Shown here in pieces: positions 41,330-51,221 of a DNA stretch of 64,000 nt. Source of the DNA: Bacteroidia bacterium 43-41 (lineage in GTDB: Bacteria; Bacteroidota; Bacteroidia; Bacteroidales; Dysgonomonadaceae); NCBI GenBank assembly GCA_001898165.1, contig MKTD01000014.1, positions 161,730 through 225,729 of the forward strand, written 5' to 3'. Below the pieces are notes generated by a model, which worked only from the letters and a program-made list of their open reading frames with translations, ran no database searches and was not told the DNA's origin. The translations under genes and the position numbers were made by a program. Position 1 is the stretch's first letter; each line of letters opens with the position of its first letter.

Positions 41330-44300
41330 TTATTCCATCATCAAATAGTTAAGTGCAATAACGGTTTCGTTGTATTTTGCCAAATTGTCTAAATAGTCCA
41401 TCTTCAATTGTACAGCATTCTCCAAACTTTGTATATATCGGAAAAAGTCAATCTCCCCCACCTCATAGCCCGATGTGGCAAATTTTATCAGTTCATCGCT
41501 GATTTGTTTTCCCGATGTTTGGTAATAATCTATATTCTGACGGTATTTCTCAAGCTCGTTGCGCAGTTGTTCGTTCGCCGAATCATATCGGATTTGATAC
41601 TGCTGCCTGGAATAATCTGCCATCATAACGCTGTATTTTTGCGAAGCAACCCTGGCCTTCTGTTCTCCAAAGAAAAGCGGGATTGAAACCCCAACCTGCC
41701 ATCCCCAATAACTTTTCGCGTTCGCAAACCGGTTAGTTCCGTTAAAAACCTCAACATTGATATTAGGCAGCCACAGGTTTTTCTCCACACCCAACAAGGC
41801 ATTCTCGTACCTGAGCTGCTCGTCAGCCAGTTTCAATCCGGCATTGTTGCGGCTATTCTCGTTCAACAGGACAGGCTCTAATTGCTGAAAAGGGACCAAA
41901 ATATTTTCATCCGGCTGCAACAGCAAATTCAATTGCCGGTAAGCGATTTGCAGATCGGAAGCGGCTTGTTTCTGCTGAACCTCAATCTGTTGTTGTTTGG
42001 CTGTTGCATTCAGTTTTTCCAGGTACGCAATTTCGCCCTGTTTATATTGTGCAGCGGCCGATTGTGAAAATTTACGGTAAATACCGGCAATATAATCGTA
42101 ATGCTGTTGTTTGTTTTGCAGATATACCACGTGATAATACGCCTGCGTGATGTCCTTCTTGAGCCTTTGCAGTTCGAGTTCATAAGCTGCTTGCGAAACC
42201 GAAACCTCTGCCCGGTTGGCTTTGTGTCGCGCCGCATAAACGGTAGGAAAATCCATCTGCTGCGATGCGCCAACCACATACAGCGGATGATTGTTTTCGG
42301 CAATATTGTTGGCATCAGTGCCGTAATAGACATTGGTTTTCCCGATGTTAAAAGCAGTGGGGAGAAGTGCTTTACTCCGCCCGATCTGCAACTCATGGGT
42401 TTTCAGTTGCCGATTATTGGCTATCCCGACAGCAATGGCGTCTTCCAGCGAAAGTTCACGGGTTTGTGAAAAAGCCGCGGCAGAAACAACCATTAAAATC
42501 GGAAAAAACCAAAACTTAACCTTTGGTGTAACTTTTTTCCTTGAGCGGGATTTCTTCTTACAGCGCTCGTCACTCATAAAATAACCGTAAAGTAGCGGTA
42601 AAACAATCATCGTCAGGAAGGTGGAAGTAGCCAACCCTCCGATAACGACTGTTGCCAGGGGGCGCTGAACTTCTGCTCCGGCCGATGTGGAAATCGCCAT
42701 TGGCAGGAAACCCATTGCCGCGGATGCTGCTGTGAGAACTACAGGGCGAAGCCTGTCAACAGAGCCTTGTACAATGATATCGTGCATTTTCACACCTCCG
42801 TTTTTATGACGCAGCTCTTTAAAATGTTCAATTAATACAATCCCGTTCAGCACGGCCACGCCAAACAGGGCGATAAATCCGACTCCGGCCGAAATACTGA
42901 ACGGCATCCCTCTTATCCACAGCAGCAATACGCCTCCGACAATAGAAAGCGGAATGGCAGAAAAAATAATTATTGTCTCTTTCAATGAGTTGAAAGCAAA
43001 GTTCAACAACAAAAATATCAGGGCAAGGGCGATAGGCACAATGATCATCAACCGGGTGGTAGCATTCTTAAGATTCTGATACTGGCCTCCGTAGTCAATA
43101 GAATAACCCGATTGCAAAACCACATTTTCCTGCACTTTCTGCTGAATATCCCGCACCACCGATTGCAAATCGCGGTTCCGCACATTCACGCTCACTACCA
43201 CCCTGCGCCGGGTATCGTCGCGCGATATTTTTGCCGGACCGGAAGAGTATTCAATCTGTGCCAGCTCACTCAGCCGCACCTGATTTCCATCGGGAAGATT
43301 CACGTACATCTGTCTTATGTTATCGATATCCTGCCGAAAATCTTCAAGAAAACGAACGACCAGGTCAAAACTACGTTCCCGCTCAAAAACCGTTCCCGAA
43401 ATTTGTCCGCCGAAGGCCATCGACAGGTACTGGTTGAGCGACTCGATGGAGACTCCGTAATACGCCAGTTTTTCCCGATTATACGTTACTCTCATTTGCG
43501 GCAAGCCTACTGTTTTTTCAACAATAACATCTGCCGCACCTTCTACCGTACGGGCCTGCGCAGCAATTTCCGCGGCCTTGAGAGCCAGATAATCCAGATC
43601 TTCACCAAAAATTTTCACCGCGATATCCGACCGCACCCCGGTAACCAGCTCATTGAAACGCATCTCGATAGGTTGCGTAAATTCGTATTCGATCCCCGGA
43701 AAAACCGAAAGCGCCTCTTTAAACTTATCGGCAAGCTCTTCCTTGCTCCGGGCATTTTTCCACTCTTTCTTCGGGCGAAGCCTGATAATCATATCAATCT
43801 CTTCCATCGACATCGGGTCGGTGGGAACCTCGGCGGCGCCAATACGGCTTACCACCTGATCGACCTCCACAAATTCCTTTTTTAAAATGGCTTCCATCTC
43901 CGTGGTCATTTCGATGGTTTTTTTCAGCGATGTTCCTGTTTTCAGTACAGGTTGAATTACAAAATCACCTTCATCGAGCGTGGGCGTAAATTCCGCTCCA
44001 AGCCTGCCAAAAATAAGTAAAGCAACCCCCAACATAACAAACGCCCCGACAACGATTATCTTTTTATGTGCGCACGCCCATTCGATGGATGGCTTATACG
44101 TTTTGTAGGCCAGCCGCATGACCCGGGAGGCATTCTTTTCGCCATTTTTCTCCGGTTTCATAAACAAGGCGGATGCCACGGGCAGCCACGTCATTCCCAG
44201 CAAAGAAGCTCCGATTACGGCAAAACAAAACGTGAGCGCCATCGGGCGGAACATTTTCCCTTCCACGCCCGTCAGCGAAATAATCGGTACAAAAACAATC

Positions 44301-45682
44301 AGGATGATGATTTGCCCGAAAATGGCAGAGTTCATCATTTTGGATGCCCCCTTGATGGTGATTTCATCGATGTAGTTTTTCCTTTCCTGTCCGTGCAGCT
44401 TGTTCACGTCATCGTAATGGTTATTGAGATTGAGCGCTATGAACTCGGCAATGATTACCCCGCCGTCAATAATAATCCCAAAGTCGAGCGCACCCAGGCT
44501 CATCAGGTTAGCATCAATCCCAAAAATGTACATCAGGGACAACGTAAACAGTAGCGATAAAGGGATGATGGATGCGATAATCATCGCCGTACGCAGGTCT
44601 CCGAGAATAGCCAAAACCACCAAAATCACAATAATACAGCCGAATAACAGGTTTTCGAAAACGGTCATCGTCGTGCGCCCGATCAGTTCGCTCCGGTCAA
44701 CAACAGAATTGATAAAGATTCCCTCGGGAAGAGTTTTTTGTACCTCTGCAACTCTTTTGTGTATGGCTTTAATTACTTTTTTCGAATCGGCGTTTTTGAG
44801 CATCATGATCTGCCCCATCACTTTTTCACCTTCGCCATTGGCGGTGATTGCTCCAAAACGGTTCGCGTGCCCGAACTGTACCACGGCAATATCGCTGATA
44901 AGCACCGGTATTCCGTTTCTGTTCTTCACCACAATATTCCGGATATCGTCTAACGATTTTATGGCTCCGTCGCCGCGAATGAAATAACTTTGATTATTTT
45001 TTTCGATGTATGACCCGCCCGTTATGTTGTTGTTTTTATCGATGGCATCAAAGACCTCCATCAACGTGATACCCTGGCTACGGATCAACTCCGGATTAAC
45101 GGCAATCTCGTATTGTTTGAGGAAACCGCCCCACGTGTTCACTTCCACTACGCCGGGAATTCCGGACAGTTGTCTTTTCACGATCCAATCCTGAATAGTC
45201 CGCAAATCGGTTATGGAATAACGATTTTCGTAGCCCGGCTTTTCATCGAGGATGTATTGATAAATCTCACCCAATCCTGTGGTGACCGGCCCCATTACGG
45301 GTGTGCCGAAGCCATGGGGAATATTTTCGGATGCTTCCGATATTTTTTCGGCAATCAGTTGCCTTGGCAGGTAAGTTCCTAACTTCTCATCGAAAACAAT
45401 GGTAACCACCGATAGTCCGAATTTCGATACGGAACGGATCTCCTGCACACCCGGCAGATTCGCCATTGCCAACTCCACCGGCATAGTAATGTATTGCTCT
45501 ACATCTTGCGTTGCAAGATTGGCGGATGTGGTAATTACCTGGACCTGATTGTTGGTAATATCGGGTACTGCTCCCACCGACAGATTGATCAACGAAAATA
45601 TACCAAAGCCGATGACCGTAATCGTAAAAAGTATGATTATCAGCTTGTTCCTGACGCTAAATCGAATTATTTTATTTAACAT
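41330..45682 (-). CDS. CzcA-type heavy-metal RND pump fused to a TolC/CzcC-like outer-membrane protein
   Basis: 1,450 aa from the ATG at 45682 (MLNKIIRFSVRNK, the normal CzcA start). Residues 1-1040 are a complete HME-RND pump with the proton-relay motif DFGIIIDGGVIIAEF and twelve membrane helices. The chain then runs, with no stop, through a Lys/Arg-rich linker and a hydrophobic stretch ending AAAFSQ (Q1073) into about 375 residues of TolC-like outer-membrane efflux protein (LEDAIAVGIANNRQLKTHELQI). The junction looks like an internal signal peptide. Comparable pump-channel fusions are, to my knowledge, known in Bacteroidota. It forms an operon with the adaptor downstream. Confidence 0.92.
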   Translation of the reverse strand: MLNKIIRFSVRNKLIIILFTITVIGFGIFSLINLSVGAVPDITNNQVQVITTSANLATQDVEQYITMPVELAMANLPGVQEIRSVSKFGLSVVTIVFDEKLGTYLPRQLIAEKISEASENIPHGFGTPVMGPVTTGLGEIYQYILDEKPGYENRYSITDLRTIQDWIVKRQLSGIPGVVEVNTWGGFLKQYEIAVNPELIRSQGITLMEVFDAIDKNNNITGGSYIEKNNQSYFIRGDGAIKSLDDIRNIVVKNRNGIPVLISDIAVVQFGHANRFGAITANGEGEKVMGQIMMLKNADSKKVIKAIHKRVAEVQKTLPEGIFINSVVDRSELIGRTTMTVFENLLFGCIIVILVVLAILGDLRTAMIIASIIPLSLLFTLSLMYIFGIDANLMSLGALDFGIIIDGGVIIAEFIALNLNNHYDDVNKLHGQERKNYIDEITIKGASKMMNSAIFGQIIILIVFVPIISLTGVEGKMFRPMALTFCFAVIGASLLGMTWLPVASALFMKPEKNGEKNASRVMRLAYKTYKPSIEWACAHKKIIVVGAFVMLGVALLIFGRLGAEFTPTLDEGDFVIQPVLKTGTSLKKTIEMTTEMEAILKKEFVEVDQVVSRIGAAEVPTDPMSMEEIDMIIRLRPKKEWKNARSKEELADKFKEALSVFPGIEYEFTQPIEMRFNELVTGVRSDIAVKIFGEDLDYLALKAAEIAAQARTVEGAADVIVEKTVGLPQMRVTYNREKLAYYGVSIESLNQYLSMAFGGQISGTVFERERSFDLVVRFLEDFRQDIDNIRQMYVNLPDGNQVRLSELAQIEYSSGPAKISRDDTRRRVVVSVNVRNRDLQSVVRDIQQKVQENVVLQSGYSIDYGGQYQNLKNATTRLMIIVPIALALIFLLLNFAFNSLKETIIIFSAIPLSIVGGVLLLWIRGMPFSISAGVGFIALFGVAVLNGIVLIEHFKELRHKNGGVKMHDIIVQGSVDRLRPVVLTAASAAMGFLPMAISTSAGAEVQRPLATVVIGGLATSTFLTMIVLPLLYGYFMSDERCKKKSRSRKKVTPKVKFWFFPILMVVSAAAFSQTRELSLEDAIAVGIANNRQLKTHELQIGRSKALLPTAFNIGKTNVYYGTDANNIAENNHPLYVVGASQQMDFPTVYAARHKANRAEVSVSQAAYELELQRLKKDITQAYYHVVYLQNKQQHYDYIAGIYRKFSQSAAAQYKQGEIAYLEKLNATAKQQQIEVQQKQAASDLQIAYRQLNLLLQPDENILVPFQQLEPVLLNENSRNNAGLKLADEQLRYENALLGVEKNLWLPNINVEVFNGTNRFANAKSYWGWQVGVSIPLFFGEQKARVASQKYSVMMADYSRQQYQIRYDSANEQLRNELEKYRQNIDYYQTSGKQISDELIKFATSGYEVGEIDFFRYIQSLENAVQLKMDYLDNLAKYNETVIALNYLMME

Positions 45683-45945
45683 AAATCTATGAAAGAGTAC
45701 CCATATAATGTTCCGGAAATTATACAAATGAACGAAAAAAAGCAGGATAAATCAAATTTGGCCTGTTTTCCCTTTTAATTTTTTCTTGTTCTAAATAAAC
45801 AAATTAAACAAAAGATCGATTACATGCCTCAAAATAAAATAATTAGCGTCAAACACAACACTATCCTCAACATTTAGAAACTGTTTAGATTTCTTTCGGT
45901 TAATTAAAATTGATACTTTTTTACCCGAATGTCTTGAAATTGCAT
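45683..45945. other. Divergent intergenic region between the efflux pump and M16 peptidase
   Basis: AT-rich, no reading frame of note. On the minus strand I see no perfect TAnnTTTG box for the pump operon. The only recognised items are the repeat end at 45873-45898 and the M16 promoter element beginning at 45946. Confidence 0.4.
45873..45898. repeat. Solo end of repeat family B
   Basis: TTTAGAAACTGTTTAGAT followed by TTCTTTCG; 17 of the first 18 bases equal the left end at 36628. No second end is visible nearby. It lies 48 bases upstream of the M16 -7 element. Confidence 0.5.
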
Positions 45946-45953
45946 TATCTTTG
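45946..45953 (+). promoter_or_regulatory. -7 element of the M16 peptidase gene
   Basis: TATCTTTG, a perfect TAnnTTTG box, 55 bases before the ATG. The -33 position has no TTG at the ideal distance. Confidence 0.5.
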
Positions 45954-46008
45954 TACGATATTATCGTAGTTTAAAAAATGTAATGTATTCACTTCTAAAT
46001 TGTAACCT

Positions 46009-48924
46009 ATGAAAAAAATTACCTCATTTGCAATTGTTGCCTTGATCGCTACTATTTCCACAAGCGTATTCTCTCAGAACAGTGATCTGAAGTACAAGGC
46101 AGTTCCCAATGATCCGATCAACGCGCGTATTTACACCTTGAATAACGGATTGAAAGTTTATATGAGTGTGAATTCTGAGACTCCCCGTATTCAAACCTAC
46201 ATTGCCGTACGCGTGGGCGGGAAAAACGATCCGGCAGCGACCACCGGGCTGGCTCACTATTTTGAACATCTGATGTTTAAGGGTACAAAGCAATTCGGAA
46301 CGCAGAATTATGCACAGGAAGAGCCGATGCTGAAGGAGATAGAAGACCTGTTCGAAAAATATCGAGCTACGGAAGACGATATGCGGCGAAGGGCAATTTA
46401 CAAAGAGATTGACAGTATCTCTTATGCTGCATCCAAACTGGCCATTCCAAACGAGTACGATAAACTGATGAAAGCCATTGGAGCAACGGGAACCAACGCC
46501 TATACAGGTTTCGACATGACGGTTTACACGGAAAATATCCCGTCGAACCAAATCGAGAACTGGGCAAAAATTCAATCGGACCGTTTTCAGAACAACGTAA
46601 TCCGCGGTTTCCATACAGAGCTTGAAACCGTTTACGAAGAAAAAAACATGTCGCTCACCCGCGACAGCCGGAAAGTGTATGAAAAAGTGCTTGCCTCCCT
46701 GTTTCCACATCATCCGTACGGAAAACAGACCGTGTTGGGAACACAGGAACACCTGAAAAATCCGTCCATCATCAACATTAAAAACTACTACAACACCTAT
46801 TACGTGCCCAACAACATGGCCATCTGCCTTGCCGGAGATTTTAACCCTGACGAGATGATAAAGATTATCAACACTTATTTCGGGGAAATGAAGCCCAATC
46901 CCAACCTGCCGGTTTTACCGACAACTACCGGGCAACCCATAACAAAGCCGGTTGAGACGGAGGTGCTGGGACAGGAAGCCGAAAACGTAACACTCGGTTG
47001 GCGAATGGGCGGATGGGCTACACCCGATAAAGATATGCTCGATATCATCGGCTTAATTATGAATAACGGGCAAGCCGGATTAGTGGACCTGGATCTGTTG
47101 CAGCAGCAAAAGGTCCTTTCGGCATATTCGGGTGCATACAGCATGGCGGATTACTGTGCATTTGTAATGAATGCAACGCCCAAGAAAGGACAAACACTTG
47201 AGCAGGCAAGAGATTTATTGCTGGGAGAAATTGAAAAATTGAAAAAAGGTGATTTCTCGCAGGAACTGATAACCGCCTCCATCAACAACATGAAACTGAG
47301 CGAGATGTATCGTATAGAGAGCAATGGCGGGCGGGCCAACTGGTTTGTAAACTCATTCATCAACGGAACGGACTGGGCAAACGAAGTGACCCGGATCGAT
47401 CGTATAGCAAAAATCAGCAAGCAACAGATCATGGATTTTGCCAACGAAAAATTCGGCAACAATTATGCAGTAATCTATAAACGCGAAGGGAAAGACCCCA
47501 CGGAATTAAAAATCGACAAACCCCAAATTACGCCCATTGCCACCAATCGTGATGAAGTCAGCGCGTTCGTAAGCGAAATTCAAAACAGCAAGGTTACGCC
47601 TATCGAACCTCTGTTCCTCGATTTCGATAAAGAGATGAAAATCCTGAAAGCCAAATCAAACACCCCCGTGCTTTACAAGCAAAATGTAACCAACGGCATC
47701 TTCAGCCTGATTTATGTCTTCGATATGGGAACCAATCACGACAAAGCATTGGGGACAGCTTTTAATTATTTAACTTATTTGGGCACATCAAAAAAATCAC
47801 CGGCACAAATCAAAACGGAGTTTTATAACCTGGCCTGCTCTTTCAATGTTTTCCCGGGAACCGAGAGAGTATATGTCATGCTCGAAGGGCTGGCAGAAAA
47901 TATGGACAAAGCGCTTGGGCTTTTCGAAGAGTTGCTGGCCGACCCGCAAGTGAATAAAGAAGCATTCACCAACCTCTCGACAGATATCCTGAAGAGGCGT
48001 ACCGATGCCAAACTCAATCAGGGAAGTAATTTCAACAAATTAACCCAGTATGCGATCTGGGGACCGGATTCTCCCGATAACAATATATTATCGGAAGCCG
48101 AACTGAAATCGATGGATCCGCAGGAACTGACCACACGCATCAAAAACCTCAACGGTTTTGAACACCGGATCATGTATTATGGCCCCTATAACGAGCAAAA
48201 ATTGCTATCCACACTCAATGCGTTACACAACGTTCCCGCAAAATTAAAACCGGTTCCTGAAACCGACCGGTTCAAACAAGTAGAGACCAAAGAGAACAAA
48301 GTGCTTCTTGCCGAATACGATGCAAAGCAGATTTATCTTGGAATGAATTCCAACGACGGCCGCCTTTTTGATCCTAAAATTGAAGCGACACGTGAATTAT
48401 ACAACGAATATTTCGGCGGCAGCATGAATGCCATTGTGTTTCAGGAAATGCGCGAGGCACGCGGCCTGGCTTATTCGGCAAATGCCTACCTGAGCTCTCC
48501 GTCGAAATTGAAATATCCATATACGATGCGCACTTTTATTGCTACGCAAAACGACAAAATGGACGATGCACTACAGGCTTTCCAACTCATCCTGAAAGAT
48601 ATGCCGTTATCGGAAAACGCGTTCAAGTTGGCCAAAGAGGGGTTGATTACCCGTTTACGCACCGACAGGATCATCAAAGAGAATGTGCTGTGGAGCTATA
48701 TTTATGCACAAGATCTGGGATTGAAAGTGGACAGGCGAAAAGAAATTTTCGAAAAGGTACCGTCAATGACACTTTCCGACATAAAAGCATTTCAGGAAGA
48801 ATGGGTGAAGAATCGGACTTACACCTATTATATATTGGGAAAAGAAGCGGATTTGGACATGAAAGCGCTTGAGAAATACGGGCCTGTCCAAAAGATTTCT
48901 CAGGAAGAGCTGTTTGGGTATTGA
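46009..48924 (+). CDS. Secreted M16 family (pitrilysin-like) zinc peptidase
   Basis: 971 aa. Signal peptide 1-22 (TSFAIVALIATISTSVFSQ) and two M16 halves. The first has the inverted zinc motif H83-Y-F-E86-H87 (GLAHYFEHLMFKGT) with the distal Glu in ELETVYEEKN; the second half (from about 520) lacks it, as expected for the inactive partner half (AIVFQEMREARGLAYSANAYL). It degrades peptides in the periplasm or at the surface. It is monocistronic with its own promoter and a strong hairpin terminator downstream. Confidence 0.94.
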   Translation: MKKITSFAIVALIATISTSVFSQNSDLKYKAVPNDPINARIYTLNNGLKVYMSVNSETPRIQTYIAVRVGGKNDPAATTGLAHYFEHLMFKGTKQFGTQNYAQEEPMLKEIEDLFEKYRATEDDMRRRAIYKEIDSISYAASKLAIPNEYDKLMKAIGATGTNAYTGFDMTVYTENIPSNQIENWAKIQSDRFQNNVIRGFHTELETVYEEKNMSLTRDSRKVYEKVLASLFPHHPYGKQTVLGTQEHLKNPSIINIKNYYNTYYVPNNMAICLAGDFNPDEMIKIINTYFGEMKPNPNLPVLPTTTGQPITKPVETEVLGQEAENVTLGWRMGGWATPDKDMLDIIGLIMNNGQAGLVDLDLLQQQKVLSAYSGAYSMADYCAFVMNATPKKGQTLEQARDLLLGEIEKLKKGDFSQELITASINNMKLSEMYRIESNGGRANWFVNSFINGTDWANEVTRIDRIAKISKQQIMDFANEKFGNNYAVIYKREGKDPTELKIDKPQITPIATNRDEVSAFVSEIQNSKVTPIEPLFLDFDKEMKILKAKSNTPVLYKQNVTNGIFSLIYVFDMGTNHDKALGTAFNYLTYLGTSKKSPAQIKTEFYNLACSFNVFPGTERVYVMLEGLAENMDKALGLFEELLADPQVNKEAFTNLSTDILKRRTDAKLNQGSNFNKLTQYAIWGPDSPDNNILSEAELKSMDPQELTTRIKNLNGFEHRIMYYGPYNEQKLLSTLNALHNVPAKLKPVPETDRFKQVETKENKVLLAEYDAKQIYLGMNSNDGRLFDPKIEATRELYNEYFGGSMNAIVFQEMREARGLAYSANAYLSSPSKLKYPYTMRTFIATQNDKMDDALQAFQLILKDMPLSENAFKLAKEGLITRLRTDRIIKENVLWSYIYAQDLGLKVDRRKEIFEKVPSMTLSDIKAFQEEWVKNRTYTYYILGKEADLDMKALEKYGPVQKISQEELFGY

Positions 48925-48933
48925 TCAGGACCA

Positions 48934-48965
48934 ACATTCCGGGCGCTACATGGCGCCCGGAATGT
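48934..48965. terminator. Bidirectional hairpin terminator between M16 and ECF sigma genes
   Basis: Perfect 13-bp GC-rich stem ACATTCCGGGCGC / GCGCCCGGAATGT with a 6-base loop. It lacks a long T-run but is placed exactly between two convergent genes and touches the sigma gene stop codon. Confidence 0.7.
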
Positions 48966-49561
48966 CACAACCGCATCAGCGAGAACAAACAGAACAGGAG
49001 CAATCTGTCCTGGAGATTATCTTCGGAGGCATACTTGCGAAGTCTTTCCATGGCTCTGTACAACAACTTTCTTGCTGACTCTTCATTAATATTAAGGACC
49101 TCAGCTATTTCGCTGTGTTGCAAACCGTTCATATATTTCAGATAGACAACTTCTCTCTGATTTGGGGTTAATTTGTTCAATAATAATTCAACATTTTTCT
49201 TGATCAATTCGATCTTTTCATCGTTAATGATGTCATCCAGCACAGTAACATGGATTTCAAAAGCGCTGGGTAGAGATTCAAATTTTTCCCCGTATCTCTC
49301 TTTTTTACTTAAATTTATGAGGCAATGCTTGAATGTCTTGAAAAGGTAAGCAGTGATATTTTCGACATGATGAAGCCTCTCCCTTGCAATATACAGTTTG
49401 TAGAAGGTATCCTGTAAGGCATCTTTGCATACCTCCTTTTGAACACCCAGACTGATCCCGTAGGAGTAAAGCTCATCTACATACTTTTCATAGATAACAG
49501 AGAATGAGAACTTATCTCCCTTTTCCAAGAATCTTCTCCAGTGAATATCAACTGTTTCCAT
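48965..49561 (-). CDS. ECF-type RNA polymerase sigma-70 factor
   Basis: 198 aa from the ATG at 49561; the frame extends to a TTG at 49600 that lies inside the promoter. Region 2: FSVIYEKYVDELYSYGISLG...CKDALQDTFYKLYIARERL; region 4: LTPNQREVVYLKYMNGLQHSEIAEVLNINEESARKLLYRAMERLRKY. It is of the Bacteroidota FecI-like group that drives SusCD loci. It is divergent from the FecR-SusCD genes it probably controls. Confidence 0.93.
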   Translation of the reverse strand: METVDIHWRRFLEKGDKFSFSVIYEKYVDELYSYGISLGVQKEVCKDALQDTFYKLYIARERLHHVENITAYLFKTFKHCLINLSKKERYGEKFESLPSAFEIHVTVLDDIINDEKIELIKKNVELLLNKLTPNQREVVYLKYMNGLQHSEIAEVLNINEESARKLLYRAMERLRKYASEDNLQDRLLLFCLFSLMRL

Positions 49562-49597
49562 CCCTTTCCCAAATTTGGATTGCTCAACCACAGAATA

Positions 49598-49629
49598 CAA
49601 ATTAACATCATTTTTTCTTTACTGGCAAA
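49598..49629 (-). promoter_or_regulatory. Promoter of the ECF sigma gene
   Basis: On the minus strand TTTG (49626-49629), 20-base spacer, TTAATTTG (49598-49605; one mismatch to TAnnTTTG). Transcription would begin near 49590, just before the ATG at 49561, showing that the TTG at 49600 cannot be the start. Confidence 0.55.
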
Positions 49630-49906
49630 TTTTAAGATGTTATTTATACGATAACACTATTGACCGGCAAAAATTCAATATCCGCCGGTTATGCTTTTAT
49701 ATGACAGGATTACAAATGCCTGCAGATCTGTTTTTTGTCGTGTATTGTAATTGCACCTGCCATTGGCAACTACCTGCATCAGGTTTAAAATGACTTCCGT
49801 CATTAATCGCAATATCTATAAGCATAAAACGTTAAAATTATTATTTTATCATTTATTTATGTCCACGAAATAAAGATAATATTGTCAATATTAAAAAAGG
49901 GTCATT
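49630..49906. other. Divergent regulatory gap between sigma and FecR genes
   Basis: 277 bases with no convincing gene. Contains a short inverted repeat ACCGGC (49663-49668) / GCCGGT (49684-49689), possibly an operator or small hairpin, and an AT-rich stretch before the FecR start. No housekeeping TAnnTTTG box precedes FecR, which fits transcription by the ECF sigma instead; this is inference. Confidence 0.4.
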
Positions 49907-51115
49907 GTGGATAACAGAATTCATACTTTTCAGAATGATGATTATTTTCTACAAAATGAAGATTTCATCAGGTGGAGGCTATTCCAAACGAAAGAGTCAG
50001 AGGATTATTGGGAAGATTACCGGTTAAAAAATCCACATTTGGAAAAAGCCTTGCAGAGTGCGATCAGACAATTTGATGCTATAGAAATCAACAGGTATCG
50101 TTTGTCTGAAACCGATAAAAAGGATATTTATGATTCGGTCTTTCGCAACATCAACCAATACAGGAGGCGTCGGTTGGTTATGAGGGCAAGTGCCGCGGCT
50201 GCCGTTTTGTTGATAGGAGTCCTGTCGCTCTTTTTTATAAATCGGATGAATAAGGAGAACCGGGACATCTTACAGCAGAAAGGTGAGGTAATTGTTGGGG
50301 AAGCATTACCGGATGAAGAAATATATCTTATTTCTGCCGGTAAAAAAATAAACTTAACCCAGAATTCACATATCGGACTCACGGAAGATGGCAAAGCATT
50401 TGTGACCGACAGCACCTCTTCGAAGAAGGAGTTGTTGCTGCCCAGAACGGAGTTGAACAAGTTAGTGGTACCCTACGGTAAACGATCCAATCTGACACTC
50501 TCAGACGGTACTAAGATATGGCTAAATTCGGGGACACAACTTGATTTCCCCACTGAATTTAAGGGAAAAACGCGTGAGATATACATTGATGGGGAGATTT
50601 TCATTGAGGTTGCTCACAATCAGGAGGTGCCATTTATTGTCCATGCACATGAAATGGATATTCTCGTGCAGGGGACCTCGTTCAATATCTCCGCTTACAA
50701 GGATGACAACAGTAAGACTGTTGTGTTGGTAGAAGGTAGAGTAAAGATAAAGAGAGGATCGACACACATAGCCGAATTATTGCCGAATGAGAAAATTGAC
50801 ATCACGGAAAATAACATTCTGAAAGAGACGGTCGATGTATCGGAATATATCAGTTGGAGAAAGGGAGTGCTGGAGTTCAACAGTACCCCCATGTCAGAAA
50901 TTCTGAGAAAGATCGGACGCTACTACAATGTGCAATTCGATGGGACCAAAGATACAAAACTAAACGAACAAACCTGTACAGGCAAACTGTTTCTTTCTAG
51001 CAATCTGGACAGTGTGATGACTTCCGTTTCCATGCTCTCCTCCACTGTTTACAAAAGAGAAAACAATACAATACATATCATTAAAAAAGAGATGCCTATG
51101 AAACAGATGCCTTAA
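49907..51115 (+). CDS. FecR-type anti-sigma factor
   Basis: 402 aa with a GTG start at 49907 (no in-frame ATG upstream). An N-terminal cytoplasmic region of about 85 residues, one membrane helix (ASAAAAVLLIGVLSLFFI), a periplasmic FecR domain (VVPYGKRSNLTLSDGTKIWLNSGTQLDFPTEF...VPFIVHAHEMDILVQGTSFNISAY) and a C-terminal DUF4974 domain (LEFNSTPMSEILRKIGRYYNVQF). It holds the ECF sigma inactive until the STN domain of the SusC receptor signals. It lies 106 bases upstream of that SusC gene. Confidence 0.93.
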   Translation: MDNRIHTFQNDDYFLQNEDFIRWRLFQTKESEDYWEDYRLKNPHLEKALQSAIRQFDAIEINRYRLSETDKKDIYDSVFRNINQYRRRRLVMRASAAAAVLLIGVLSLFFINRMNKENRDILQQKGEVIVGEALPDEEIYLISAGKKINLTQNSHIGLTEDGKAFVTDSTSSKKELLLPRTELNKLVVPYGKRSNLTLSDGTKIWLNSGTQLDFPTEFKGKTREIYIDGEIFIEVAHNQEVPFIVHAHEMDILVQGTSFNISAYKDDNSKTVVLVEGRVKIKRGSTHIAELLPNEKIDITENNILKETVDVSEYISWRKGVLEFNSTPMSEILRKIGRYYNVQFDGTKDTKLNEQTCTGKLFLSSNLDSVMTSVSMLSSTVYKRENNTIHIIKKEMPMKQMP

Positions 51116-51134
51116 GTAAAATGTCAGAAGAAAA

Positions 51135-51160
51135 TCGGACAATGCGGCTACATTGTCCGA
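51135..51160. terminator. Hairpin between FecR and SusC genes
   Basis: Perfect 10-bp stem TCGGACAATG / CATTGTCCGA with loop CGGCTA, no T-run. It may be a partial terminator, an mRNA-processing site or a stabilising element that lets SusC mRNA exceed FecR mRNA. Confidence 0.5.
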
Positions 51161-51221
51161 TCAGACGAAAATTAATTTACAAATAATTCTAAATCACGTA
51201 AACTAAATTCACAACAAATGT

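Noticed and set aside
43112..43885. 257-codon open frame on the plus strand
   Set aside because: Antisense within the efflux pump gene; no signal or domain.
46024..46752. 242-codon open frame on the minus strand
   Set aside because: Antisense to the start of the M16 peptidase, no recognisable product.
49575..49793. 72-codon ORF in the sigma-FecR gap
   Set aside because: Overlaps the sigma promoter and 5' end, has no ribosome-binding context and no family resemblance.
49740..49800. TPP-riboswitch-like string (ACCTGCATCAGG)
   Set aside because: The conserved CTGAGA and surrounding stems are missing, and the downstream genes are not thiamine genes.
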